This document shows, piece by piece, positions 52,870 through 61,700 of a stretch of DNA of 64,000 bases (within the stretch, counting starts at the first letter, position 1; each line of letters starts with the position of its first letter). The DNA is from Rheinheimera aquimaris. GTDB taxonomy: Bacteria > Pseudomonadota > Gammaproteobacteria > Enterobacterales > Alteromonadaceae. Location of the stretch: contig NZ_JAJAVQ010000004.1 of NCBI RefSeq assembly GCF_020531985.1, positions 248,001 through 312,000 of the forward strand. The letters are read 5' to 3'. The notes under the pieces were generated by a model, which was given only the letters and a program-made list of their open reading frames with translations, made no database searches and was not told where the DNA came from. A program made the position numbers and the translations under genes.

Positions 52870-54119
52870 TGAAGTTGGCCAGGCTTAGCCTGTGGAATCG
52901 TCGTGGCACTGTATTGATGACCTGGCTGTCACTGACGATCAGTATCGCGTTGCTGCTCGGTATCGATCATTTACGTACTGAAGCCAAAAATAGCTTCACC
53001 AGCACGGTATCGGGTACAGATCTGATTGTAGGTGCCCGAGCCGGGCAGCTTAATCTGTTGCTGTATTCTGTATTTCGCATAGGCAACGCCACGGCCAATA
53101 TCAGCTGGCCAAGTTATCAGCGCATTATCAAGCACCCGCAAATTGCGTGGAGTATTCCGATATCGCTGGGTGATTCACACCGTGGTTACCGGGTAATGGG
53201 CACCAGCGGCGAGTATTTTCAGTACTACCGTTATGCCAACAGCCAGCCTTTGGTGCTAAAAGAGGGGACGGCGTTTTCTGGCGTATTTGAAACCGTGCTC
53301 GGTGCCGATGTAGCGCAGAAACTAGGCTACACGCTTGGCCAGCAAATTGAACTGTCGCATGGCGTGGGCGCTGTCAGTTTTAGCCAGCATAAAGATAAAC
53401 CCTTTACTGTGGTCGGCATCTTAGCCAGAACCGGTACGCCGGTCGACCAGACGGTGCATGTCAGCCTGGAAGCGATAGAAGCTATTCACCTTGACTGGCA
53501 GCAGGGCGCACCAATGCCCGGGCGGCAGCTTAATGCGGCACAGGCGCTGGCACAGGATCTAACTCCTAAGTCGATTACCGCTTTTATGGTCGGGCTAAAA
53601 TCGCGGATGGCAACGTTCACGTTACAGCGGCAAATCAATGAATACAAAAATGAACCCCTGACCGCTATTTTACCGGGCGTAGCCCTGGCTGAGCTGTGGC
53701 AAATGCTGGGTATGGTTGAAAACCTGTTATTAGTCATTAGCTTGCTGGTACTAATGGCTGCGCTGGTTGGCATGATAACTACACTGCTGGCGTCCATGAA
53801 ACAGCGGCAGCGGGAAATGGCCGTGCTGCGGGCCGCCGGTGCACATCCCTGGTATTTATTTGTGCTGGTACAGCTGGAAGTGCTGTTGGTAACAGTGGTG
53901 TCTATGCTCTCTGCCGCTGCGCTGTTATTTGTCAGTCTGGTAGTGTTACAGGATAAACTTGCGGCAGATTATGGTTTGTTTGTCGGGCTGAATATTATCC
54001 GGCTGAATACGCTGTACTGGGCGGGCGCTATTGTGCTGCTGTCTGCGTTGCTGGCTATGGTACCCGGAGTGCTGGCTTACCGTAAAACACTGTCTGATGG
54101 TCTTACGGTCAGGCTGTAA
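52863..54119 (+). CDS. FtsX-like ABC transporter permease
   Basis: 418 residues with one N-terminal membrane span, a large periplasmic MacB_PCD-like domain (about residues 40-270, starting NSFTSTVSGTDLIVGARAG) and three C-terminal spans of the FtsX domain (LWQMLGMVENLLLVISLLVLM onward). The chosen ATG overlaps the ATPase stop; a second ATG six bases downstream is possible. It pairs with the preceding ATPase. Its last 11 bases overlap the end of the convergent histidine kinase gene. Confidence 0.93.
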   Translation: MLMKLARLSLWNRRGTVLMTWLSLTISIALLLGIDHLRTEAKNSFTSTVSGTDLIVGARAGQLNLLLYSVFRIGNATANISWPSYQRIIKHPQIAWSIPISLGDSHRGYRVMGTSGEYFQYYRYANSQPLVLKEGTAFSGVFETVLGADVAQKLGYTLGQQIELSHGVGAVSFSQHKDKPFTVVGILARTGTPVDQTVHVSLEAIEAIHLDWQQGAPMPGRQLNAAQALAQDLTPKSITAFMVGLKSRMATFTLQRQINEYKNEPLTAILPGVALAELWQMLGMVENLLLVISLLVLMAALVGMITTLLASMKQRQREMAVLRAAGAHPWYLFVLVQLEVLLVTVVSMLSAAALLFVSLVVLQDKLAADYGLFVGLNIIRLNTLYWAGAIVLLSALLAMVPGVLAYRKTLSDGLTVRL

Positions 54120-55476
54120 CCAGTGTAACAGGCAGAGTCAGGCTGACTGTACACCCTTTATCGGTGTTAAACAGTCTTACCTCGCCCTGTAACAGATGCG
54201 AAACCAGATTAAACACCAGCGTTAAACCCAGACCTTTGGCACCATCACTGCGACGGGTCGTAAAAAACGGTTCAAAGGCGCGGGTGAGTTCATCCTCAGT
54301 CATGCCCCGGCCGTTATCTGCCACATCCAGTTGCCAGCTATGTTTATTCAGACTTGCGCTTATCACTATTTGTCTTGGTTCCGGGGTATCAAACGCATGA
54401 ATACAGGCGTTTTCAATCAAGCGTGTTAGCACTGTTGCCAACGGGCTGGCATAGCTTTGCACTTCGATGTCTTCCGGCACCTGCAGCTCAGCCTGTACCT
54501 GGTATTGCTGTAACACAGACGCCATGCTGGTTAACACCTGTGGAATAAAGCGGCTCAGCTGCAGCCATTCCGCCTGCTGTTCTGTGCCGGTGGTGGCCGT
54601 TTGTTTAAAACTGTTGACCAGGTCAACAGCGCGCTGCAGGTTGGCATTAACCATAGTAATGCTGTGCTTTATTGTACTGCCACTCTGGCTGAACTGTTGA
54701 CGCGTTAACTGATTGGCATGAAAGAGCTGTTCCAGTTCGAGTAAAGTTGCCTGAGCGTGGCTGTTGGCTGTTACTGCGACGCCAAGTGGGGTGTTAATCT
54801 CGTGTGCAATGCCGCTGACTAACCGGCCCAGGCTGGCCATCTTTTCCACTTCAATCAACCGGTGCTGTGTCTGTTGTAATTGCTCCAGCGACTGCGTCAG
54901 CTCCTGCGTGCGCTGACTGATAATCTGCTCCAGTGAGCTGTTCAGTTGCTCGAGCTCAGTCTGGTAACGTATACGCTCAGAAGCACTGAGTGCCCGGCCA
55001 TAAATATCAGCCAGAAAGCCGGCAAAAACGACTTCATCATCGCGCCATTTTTTTGTGACGCGGTGCTCAATGCAGATAATACCCACCATTTCACCATGGT
55101 GGCGGATCGGTGTGTCCAGCATGGAAAAAATCTGTAACGGGGTAAGGTAGTCTATCGAAAACTCGCTGGTATACGGGTGCGTATGCGCATCCTCGGCGAC
55201 GATATTTCGCTCTTCATCCAGTGCAGCAAAGTACCGTGGAAAATTATGCCGGGTAAGGGTAATGTCCGGTTCTGCCAGATGTGTTTCGCAATCGAGCAGA
55301 TAGGTACAATGCATTTGCGAATGATCGTCTGACAATAGCCAGACACTTGCTCTGTCGGTGCCTAGTGCCTGATTTATTGCACTCAGAATAACCCGATTGC
55401 TGGCCATTAAATCGCCTTTATCAATATCAGGATTGCGGCTGATTTGTGAAAGAATGTGCTGTAAATTAGCAAGCAT
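54109..55476 (-). CDS. Soluble GAF-domain sensor histidine kinase
   Basis: 455 residues with no membrane segment. Residues about 1-165 form a GAF domain (ILSAINQALGTDRASVWLLSDDHSQMHC, then DTPIRHHGEMVGIICIEH). A coiled coil links it to the HisKA domain with the phospho-acceptor His225 in GIAHEINTPLG. The HATPase domain shows N box (RLIENACIHAF), G1 (DVADNGRGM), F (FEPFFTT) and G2 (GAKGLGLT). No receiver or regulator is adjacent, so it is an orphan; the ligand of the GAF domain is unknown. Confidence 0.9.
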   Translation of the reverse strand: MLANLQHILSQISRNPDIDKGDLMASNRVILSAINQALGTDRASVWLLSDDHSQMHCTYLLDCETHLAEPDITLTRHNFPRYFAALDEERNIVAEDAHTHPYTSEFSIDYLTPLQIFSMLDTPIRHHGEMVGIICIEHRVTKKWRDDEVVFAGFLADIYGRALSASERIRYQTELEQLNSSLEQIISQRTQELTQSLEQLQQTQHRLIEVEKMASLGRLVSGIAHEINTPLGVAVTANSHAQATLLELEQLFHANQLTRQQFSQSGSTIKHSITMVNANLQRAVDLVNSFKQTATTGTEQQAEWLQLSRFIPQVLTSMASVLQQYQVQAELQVPEDIEVQSYASPLATVLTRLIENACIHAFDTPEPRQIVISASLNKHSWQLDVADNGRGMTEDELTRAFEPFFTTRRSDGAKGLGLTLVFNLVSHLLQGEVRLFNTDKGCTVSLTLPVTLVTA

Positions 55477-55644
55477 CGGTAGTGTCAGTGCCCCACATTA
55501 CGTTCTGGCAGATTTTGCATCTGTGAAAGCAAATGTATAGCATCTAATAACGGTAAGTGCGAAATTTTATTGAGTTTTTTCATTATGTTGGCGCGGATAA
55601 GATAACTGGCTATACTACGCGCTTTAACACATACCGAGAATGTT

Positions 55645-56145
55645 ATGCAGCTGTTTTTAGTCTATATCGGTGGTACTGCGCCAGGCGCAAATATTGAGCT
55701 GCACGATGTACGCTTCGTCGCCGCAGATAAAATAGAGGATACCTATCCGCTGCTGTGTCAGCAGTGGTTTGGCACCATCAAAGGGCTGCACGTAGACAGC
55801 TACATGCAGGTAAAACATATTGACGGTTACAGTGTCAGCTTACACAGCACGCCACAGCACAGTGAGCAGAAATTGTTTTTCGTCAACTTTGGCGGATACT
55901 ACCCGGATAAAATTGCCGAACAGCACGAATTCATGTTGTGTGTGGCGGCCAGTAACGTTGAGGCAAAAGTCAGAGCAAAACAGTGCCTGTTGACCGATGC
56001 GGACAGCCAGCATAAAGACGACCTGCTGGAATTAGATGATTGCTTTGCGCTGGAGCAGTTACAGGGACTCTACATCCACCTGACGCCATCCGGCCAGAGC
56101 CAGCCAATGCGGCCTGACTGGTCTGGCTATCAGGTGATAGGTTAA
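55645..56145 (+). CDS. DUF1543-domain protein
   Basis: 166 residues with two repeats of the DUF1543 fold. The first has LFLVYIGGTAPGANIELHDVRFV, and the second begins near KLFFVNFGGYYPDKIAEQHEFMLCVAASNVEAK. The domain is widespread but has no known function. No signal peptide or membrane segment. It converges on the acyltransferase gene with a four-base overlap. Confidence 0.85.
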   Translation: MQLFLVYIGGTAPGANIELHDVRFVAADKIEDTYPLLCQQWFGTIKGLHVDSYMQVKHIDGYSVSLHSTPQHSEQKLFFVNFGGYYPDKIAEQHEFMLCVAASNVEAKVRAKQCLLTDADSQHKDDLLELDDCFALEQLQGLYIHLTPSGQSQPMRPDWSGYQVIG

Positions 56146-56954
56146 CGCACAGCCGGTTGGTCAGGCGCGCTGTAGCACAGTGTCATCTGTGGCCGGTTGC
56201 TGTTATCAAAAAGCTGCTTTTCCAGCAAGGCACGTAGCTGCAGATATTCCGGGCTTAAGCTGGCATTGGTGGTGCGTGCATCAAGGTAATAGGGCGCCCT
56301 GATGCCGTTGAACGCTATCGGTTCGCCTATCTGTATAAAATGCAGGCCCACCCGGCGCAGGGCGCGGGCAAGCGCCGGTTCTATCATCACATAGGTATGT
56401 ATCCGTCCGGCGCGTAAACACAATATCTGCGCGGTCAGATACAGCGCCACCGCAACCAGCTTACTGCAAGCCCGTTCAAGTGAGGGTTGCCCGCTGAGCA
56501 CCCGGCAGCGTATGGCTGCAGGCACCGCCAGACGCGATATTTCACAGATATGCTGACGGCTGAAATTAGCCGGTGCCAGTACGGTATTGGTAAAATTGCC
56601 GGCAAAATAATGCTCTATCGGTAACAGCTCATTTTTAAACTGCGATGTTACGATGCGCACTGTACCTGCCAATGAACCACTTAATACATGTTTTACCGCG
56701 ACATGCATGGCGCGTTCATCATAACCGTCATACTCCAGTGCATCGGCCCGTTCGGGTTCAAACTGCAGTTCTTCGCAGTAAACCTGATGTCTAAGCTGAT
56801 AAGTAGCCTGGCGTAACGGCTCGGTATTGGCCTGAACGGCGCGGAAGTATTCCGGAAAATGGTGTGAAAGTGAATGTGCTGTATGCTCAGGCTGCGCTGC
56901 GCAGGTAGGATCTGTCGCAATAGCGGCCGAGCTGGCTACAGATTGTAAGCTCAT
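56142..56954 (-). CDS. PEP-CTERM/exosortase-system-type acyltransferase (LuxI-like fold)
   Basis: 270 residues. Features of the family: RQATYQLRHQVYCEELQFEPERADALEYDGYDERAMHVAVKH (in parts), GTVRIVTSQ, then CEISRLAVPAAIRCR and the GNAT-like MIEPALARALRRVGLHFIQIGEPI. It resembles the acyltransferases linked to exosortase loci, related to autoinducer synthases. No exosortase, PEP-CTERM protein or LuxR-type gene is within the window, so the product and substrate are open. N-terminal 40 residues are non-conserved and low-complexity. Confidence 0.82.
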   Translation of the reverse strand: MSLQSVASSAAIATDPTCAAQPEHTAHSLSHHFPEYFRAVQANTEPLRQATYQLRHQVYCEELQFEPERADALEYDGYDERAMHVAVKHVLSGSLAGTVRIVTSQFKNELLPIEHYFAGNFTNTVLAPANFSRQHICEISRLAVPAAIRCRVLSGQPSLERACSKLVAVALYLTAQILCLRAGRIHTYVMIEPALARALRRVGLHFIQIGEPIAFNGIRAPYYLDARTTNASLSPEYLQLRALLEKQLFDNSNRPQMTLCYSAPDQPAVR

Positions 56955-57230
56955 TTAGCGCCCCAAAGATCTAAGCTGCTGTGTTATCAGCAGGCGGTTT
57001 GGCATTAATATTTATAGTGCGCCTGACTAAGCCAATCCTTGGGTTTGTAAGCTGATACTCATCAGAAGTATCACAGGCGCAAATACTATGCGGGGGAATT
57101 GCGGTGGGGTCAAACGTCTGGATAGCCAGATTTCCCTATAGCAGAACCAAGCTGGGCTAACAGTTTGATTTTAATCCAGGAAAAAAATTTCTTTTTTTAA
57201 CGATTGTAACTGAGTGTTATTCAGCTGCTG
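56955..57230. other. 276-base non-coding region with nested inverted repeats
   Basis: No supported reading frame. A nested structure at 57017-57080: outer arms GCGCCTG (57019-57025) and CAGGCGC (57074-57080), inner arms TGATACT (57053-57059) and AGTATCA (57067-57073) with a seven-base loop. The remainder is AT-rich with no terminator for the neighbouring genes. Could be a regulatory site for the acyltransferase gene or a small RNA. Confidence 0.45.
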
Positions 57231-57719
57231 TTAATCTGTTATATTGGCTTTTTTATCAGATAGCGTAGCCTGGCCGGCAGAACATTGCTCAAGTTGCTGA
57301 ATATCAAGCTGAACTTGTCTGGCGAGCTGTCTTAACTGAATAAGCCGCTCATCACTTAGTGAAATTTGACAGCGCAGCGCCGCCATCACACTGGCAACCT
57401 GTATTTGCAGCGCTTTGCCACTGGCCGTTAACACCACATGTTTTACTCTTTCATCCTGCTTTGACGCTATACGTTGCAGCCAGCCTTTTTGTTCCAGCTT
57501 TTTCACCAGTGGCGTTAACGCGCCGGAGTCAAAAAGGGTTTTGCTGCTTAACTCACCTAAGCTGATATTGTCTTGCTGCCATAGCGCCAGCATTACAACA
57601 TATTGCGGGTAGGTTAAATCAAATGGCTGCAGCAAGGGCCGGTACAGTCTGACCACGGCATTTGACGCACTGTATAAGGCAAAACATAGCTGCTGTTCTA
57701 ACGGTAAAGTGTGTTTCAT
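57231..57719 (-). CDS. ohrR: OhrR, organic hydroperoxide-sensing MarR-family repressor
   Basis: 162 residues of the MarR family. Reactive Cys12 lies in LEQQLCFALYSASNAVVRLYRPLL, and Cys117 is exactly 105 residues later, the same spacing as the two-cysteine OhrR of Xanthomonas (Cys22/Cys127). The winged helix has LGELSSKTLFDSGALTPLVKKLEQKGWL. Oxidation of Cys12 by organic hydroperoxide would lead to a disulfide and release from DNA. It is divergent from ohr, and its operator is placed in the ohr promoter. Confidence 0.92.
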   Translation of the reverse strand: MKHTLPLEQQLCFALYSASNAVVRLYRPLLQPFDLTYPQYVVMLALWQQDNISLGELSSKTLFDSGALTPLVKKLEQKGWLQRIASKQDERVKHVVLTASGKALQIQVASVMAALRCQISLSDERLIQLRQLARQVQLDIQQLEQCSAGQATLSDKKANITD

Positions 57720-57817
57720 CGGCTTTTTCCGTATTATTTTCAGCTAGTGTAACAAACTTAAGCTACACCCTTATAGTGCCGCTGAATATAGAATAGCTAT
57801 TTTTGTTATATGCAAAT

Positions 57818-57849
57818 ATCTTGCATGCAAGATTAATTGAGGCTACTAT
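57818..57849 (+). promoter_or_regulatory. ohr promoter with OhrR operator
   Basis: A perfect 16-base palindrome ATCTTGCATGCAAGAT (57818-57833) covers the -35 TTGCAT (57821-57826). A 17-base spacer leads to the -10 TACTAT (57844-57849). This is the expected site for OhrR repression. Confidence 0.8.
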
Positions 57850-57903
57850 GTACTCGTTCTCTGAATACAACGCTCTCTGATAATCAACTTAACTGAGGAA
57901 ACG

Positions 57904-58323
57904 ATGATGGATATTCTTTACAAAGCAGTAGTAACGTCAACCGGTGGTCGTGATGGCGCCGCTAAATCTAACGATGGCTTGCTGGATGTGAAACTGGCTG
58001 CTCCAAAAGAGCTGGGCGGTGGCGGTGGTGCGACTAACCCTGAGCAATTATTTGCTGCTGGCTATTCAGCCTGTTTTATCGGTGCACTGAAATTTGTTGC
58101 CGGTAGCGAGAAAGTTGCTTTGCCAAAAGATCTGAGCCTGCGCGCAGAAGTGGGAATTGGCAAAATTGAAGGTGGTTTTGGCCTGGATGTCGATTTATTC
58201 ATCAACCTGCCAGGTATGGATAAAGCAGCAGCAGAAGCACTGGTAAATAAAGCACACCATGTTTGCCCATACTCAAATGCAACCCGCGGCAACGTTGATG
58301 TACGTTTACATGTAAACGTGTAA
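57904..58323 (+). CDS. ohr: Ohr, organic hydroperoxide reductase
   Basis: 139 residues of the Ohr/OsmC family. Thiol peroxidase residues: Arg16 (TGGRDG), Glu47 (NPEQLF), peroxidatic Cys57 (GYSACFIGAL) and resolving Cys121 (HHVCPYSNATRGN). It detoxifies fatty-acid and other organic hydroperoxides using lipoylated proteins as reductant. The ATG is doubled (ATGATG), and either Met can be the start; AGGA precedes. Transcribed from the palindrome-controlled promoter, followed by a strong terminator. Confidence 0.96.
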   Translation: MMDILYKAVVTSTGGRDGAAKSNDGLLDVKLAAPKELGGGGGATNPEQLFAAGYSACFIGALKFVAGSEKVALPKDLSLRAEVGIGKIEGGFGLDVDLFINLPGMDKAAAEALVNKAHHVCPYSNATRGNVDVRLHVNV

Positions 58324-58340
58324 AACGCTTGTTGCTGTAT

Positions 58341-58373
58341 AAGCCGGCCTTGGTGCCGGCTTTTTGCTTTTTT
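58341..58373 (+). terminator. Terminator of ohr
   Basis: Stem AAGCCGGC / GCCGGCTT with a CTTGGT loop and then TTTTTGCTTTTTT; 17 bases past the stop. Confidence 0.93.
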
Positions 58374-58383
58374 AACCGTGCTA

Positions 58384-60813
58384 CTATGCCTTTTCGCTAG
58401 CTGCAGGCTGCACAAAACGGCTTAGCAGCGCCGGTAGTATGGTTAAATCGGCTGCCAGCGCCATCAGCATGGCTGCTGCTGTCAGTAAGCCAAAGTAAAC
58501 ACTGGGCAAGAAGCTGGAAAAGCCAAAAATAGCAAAGCCTGCCGCAATTACCGTAGACGTAAACAGCATGGCAATGCCGGTATGGGCAAAGCTATTTTGC
58601 AACGCCTGGCCCCGCGGTGCTTTAAGATAGTTGTGCACGAAATGAATGGTGTCATCCACGGCGATACCCATCGCAATCGCCGCTATGGTAATGGTCATAA
58701 TATCCAGCGGTATGCCAAGCCAGCCAATCAGTCCGAGTATGCCAAGTGTCGTACACACATTCGGTATCAGTGCAATAACAGCAATTTTCACGCTACGGAA
58801 AATCAGCAACAGTAGTATCGCCATGGCTAAGTAAACCAGCCCCAGCGTTTTAATTTGCGAATCGAATAAACGCGACAGTATGTCCTGATACAACACAAAC
58901 AAATTGGTCAGGCTGTATTGCTGCGGCGTAAGCCCAACACTTTGTAAATCCTGGTTCAGCTGTTGCATCAGCTGCTCGCGGTCTAGCCCGGCGGTGGTAT
59001 CCTGAATGCGGGTTGAAATGCGGGCTTGCAGCGGTTTATCTGACAGATAGGCGCCCACCAACTGGCTGGCGACCTTCTCGTCCAGCAGACGGTAAATTGA
59101 ATTCAGTTCATATTCTGTCAGCGGTTTGTCGTCATTAAGCTGCCGGGCCAGGGTGGTAAAGTTAACCAGTGAAGTGACATTGCCGCTGGCCGCAAAGGCT
59201 GCTACCGCAGCATGTGCCACATGCAGCTGATTAAATTGTTTGGCACTTAACAGCAGGTTACTGTCGCTGTCTTCCGGTTGCAGGTTAATCACAATATCCA
59301 GCGGTGTTGAGCCGCCAAATTCCTGATCAATAAACCTAAGTTCCTGATACATCTGCGTATCGCTGGCAAAATAATTAATAAAGCTGTTCTCAACATTAAG
59401 CCGCATCAGCCCTGGCAACAGCAGTGAAAAAAGCAGCAGCACCATGACTATACAGGCCCAGGGCGCACGCTCTACCAGGCGTCGGGTAGCTTGTAAACCG
59501 GCAGTGATAAAAGCAAAATCGTCTGTTTCGGTGTTGGCTTTTAGCAGGCTCAGCAGGGCAGGAAACAATAGCAGGCTGACGCTCATGGTGATCAGCATGG
59601 CTATCAGCATCATAAAACCAAACGCGACCACGGGCTGAATGCCGCTGAAGATCAATGAACCAAAACCAACCGAGGTGGTTATTGTGGCATAAAAACACGG
59701 TGCCAGCTTTTGTTGCAGGGTGCTGATAATACGCTGCTGCTGGCTGTGATCCGGGTTATTGCGTGCTACCTCACGATACGTGGCAATAAGGTGGATCATT
59801 ACCGCCAGCGTCAGAATAAGTTGTAGCGCAATAAAATTGGCCGATATAACAGTGGCGCGAATATCCAGCACGGCAAACAAACCCAGTGTCAGCCAGACGC
59901 TGGCTGCGCATGCCAGAAGCGGAAACAGCACCCAGCGGATACTGCGGTATAACAGCAGTAACAGCACCGCAATAATGCCGGTGATGGCACTGCCAAATAC
60001 AGTCAGATCGCTTGAGATAATATCGACCAGATGTTGCGCTACTACATAGGCGCCTCCGGTAAAGGTTTCAGCCTGCTGCGCTACCTGCTGGTTAATGTGG
60101 CTAATTTGCTGAAGCTCCTGCTGGCGCTGTTTAACCAAAGCCTGGCGTAACGGGGCGGCTTGCTGTTGCAGCTGCTCCAGTTGTTGTTCTTCGTCAGCGG
60201 TCAATGGCCGCTGCAGGCTGTTTTGCTGCACCGCCAGGATTTCCTGCTCCAGTGCGCTAAGCTCAGGGTCGGGTTTAAATACAATTTGTAGCGCAGTTGC
60301 GGTTTGCGCTTTATTGATCAGCAGGTCGGTAAAGATAGGGTGGTCAGACAGCATTTGTTGCATCTGCTGCGGTGAAAACTGCTGTTTTTGCCAGGTGAGC
60401 TCTGTAACATCGGCGTCTGACGTTAGTACCGAGGCATCGCTAAGCAGCGGCACTGTCAGAATGGACGTCACGCTTTGTACCCTGGATAACGCCAGGTATT
60501 GCTCGCGTAGCCAGGTCAGATCAGTAAAGGTGGTGTTACTGAAAATTTCACCGTTGCGTGGTTTATATGCCACCAGAATAAACTCATCGGGCGAAAAGCG
60601 CTGATTGGCCTGCTGGGTTTTAATGTACAGCGCATTGTTTTTGACCAGCAAGGTATCAGCTGAAGCATCAATGCGAAACTGCGGCACAAACACTGCCGCA
60701 GCAGCAAGTAAAACGGCAAACAGCAGCAAAATGGCAATACGCAGCTGTAATATGCGCTGTGCCAGCCAGTTGCTTACCGGCGTGTTACTGCTGTGGCTGG
60801 CTGAAGTGGTCAT
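58384..60813 (-). CDS. RND-superfamily permease (MMPL/HAE3 type)
   Basis: 809 residues, twelve membrane spans in two repeats of one plus five. Each repeat has a periplasmic loop of about 190 residues. The first loop contains Gln-rich coiled-coil stretches (LQQQAAPLRQALVKQRQQELQQ). Characteristic motif GIAVDDTIHFVHNYLK in the second half contains the proton-relay Asp pair. These single-gene RND proteins (HpnN/MmpL type) move hydrophobic substrates such as lipids. Its ATG lies 29 bases inside the 3' end of mlaA, so the two are tightly coupled. With the MlaA lipoprotein and the AsmA-like DUF748 protein it suggests outer-membrane lipid trafficking. Confidence 0.9.
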   Translation of the reverse strand: MTTSASHSSNTPVSNWLAQRILQLRIAILLLFAVLLAAAAVFVPQFRIDASADTLLVKNNALYIKTQQANQRFSPDEFILVAYKPRNGEIFSNTTFTDLTWLREQYLALSRVQSVTSILTVPLLSDASVLTSDADVTELTWQKQQFSPQQMQQMLSDHPIFTDLLINKAQTATALQIVFKPDPELSALEQEILAVQQNSLQRPLTADEEQQLEQLQQQAAPLRQALVKQRQQELQQISHINQQVAQQAETFTGGAYVVAQHLVDIISSDLTVFGSAITGIIAVLLLLLYRSIRWVLFPLLACAASVWLTLGLFAVLDIRATVISANFIALQLILTLAVMIHLIATYREVARNNPDHSQQQRIISTLQQKLAPCFYATITTSVGFGSLIFSGIQPVVAFGFMMLIAMLITMSVSLLLFPALLSLLKANTETDDFAFITAGLQATRRLVERAPWACIVMVLLLFSLLLPGLMRLNVENSFINYFASDTQMYQELRFIDQEFGGSTPLDIVINLQPEDSDSNLLLSAKQFNQLHVAHAAVAAFAASGNVTSLVNFTTLARQLNDDKPLTEYELNSIYRLLDEKVASQLVGAYLSDKPLQARISTRIQDTTAGLDREQLMQQLNQDLQSVGLTPQQYSLTNLFVLYQDILSRLFDSQIKTLGLVYLAMAILLLLIFRSVKIAVIALIPNVCTTLGILGLIGWLGIPLDIMTITIAAIAMGIAVDDTIHFVHNYLKAPRGQALQNSFAHTGIAMLFTSTVIAAGFAIFGFSSFLPSVYFGLLTAAAMLMALAADLTILPALLSRFVQPAASEKA

Positions 60814-61669
60814 CGCGCTTTACTCCCTGTAAAAACTGATTACGAAAATACAGATAAGGATCCTCTGCCTGGCGGTAAAGCTCTTCATATACCCGGGCGC
60901 GGTCGCTAAAGCTGTCAACAGCATCTACCCCTTGCAAATAATAGGTGTCCGGCGGGTTGGTTACCTGGCCAATCGGGTCGAGCAGGTATTCGCTGACAAC
61001 CGAGGTTGAGCCGCGCACATTGTTTTGCCCCAGAATAGGCAGCACCAGATAAGGCCCAGGCGCGACACCATAACCGGCTAAGGTATCGGCTATCGACTGC
61101 TTAGCTTCTGGTAAATCAAACCAGGCGGTTGCCGGGTCAAATAAGCCCAAAATACCAATGGTGGTGTTAATCAGAAAACGGCCAAGGTTAGTACCGGCGT
61201 CTTTTAGCTCACCTGCTGCCAGGTTGTTAAGCATGCTCAGAGGCTCACGTATATTGCTAAACGCATTACCTATTTTGTCCCGCACCGGTGCCGGCGTTAT
61301 GTATTCATAGCCTTTTGCCAGTGGAATAAGCGCATAGGTATAGGTGAAGTGGTTAAAGGCAAAGGTGCCACGGTTCCAGCCTTCCAGCGGGTCGTTGTAT
61401 TGCTGCGCCTGCTCTTCGCCTGTCGCCGGGGCGCGCTCTGCCATATCAACTACGGTGGGCTCAATTTCAATCTTGCCCTGCGAGGTTTCAATAGTGGCGG
61501 TTTTACCACTGCTTAACTGTTCGCTGGCGGTAAGCTCTGCGTTGGCACTATCATCAGTGCTCTGGCTGGTTATCGGTGCCGGGGTATCTTCAGGCGGTGT
61601 CTGGGGCTGGCTGGCACAGCCGCTTAACAGCAACAGCAGTATCAGGCTAAGCGTGGTATTAGATGTCAT
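60785..61669 (-). CDS. mlaA: MlaA (VacJ) outer-membrane lipoprotein
   Basis: 294 residues from the ATG giving MTSNTTLSLILLLLLSGCAS, with GGAG six bases upstream. Lipobox LLSGC at Cys18. After a low-complexity linker (residues about 20-75), the MlaA domain begins with YNDPLEGWNRGTFAFNHFTY, the family signature, and contains NNLAAGELKDAGTNLGRFLINTTIGILGLFDPA (in parts) and YLVLPILGQNNVRGS. MlaA extracts phospholipids from the outer leaflet of the outer membrane. Here it is not with mlaBCDEF but with an RND permease and DUF748. Confidence 0.94.
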   Translation of the reverse strand: MTSNTTLSLILLLLLSGCASQPQTPPEDTPAPITSQSTDDSANAELTASEQLSSGKTATIETSQGKIEIEPTVVDMAERAPATGEEQAQQYNDPLEGWNRGTFAFNHFTYTYALIPLAKGYEYITPAPVRDKIGNAFSNIREPLSMLNNLAAGELKDAGTNLGRFLINTTIGILGLFDPATAWFDLPEAKQSIADTLAGYGVAPGPYLVLPILGQNNVRGSTSVVSEYLLDPIGQVTNPPDTYYLQGVDAVDSFSDRARVYEELYRQAEDPYLYFRNQFLQGVKRDDHFSQPQQ

Positions 61670-61700
61670 AGAGTGCTCCAACGCAGCTAATTAACTGCAT

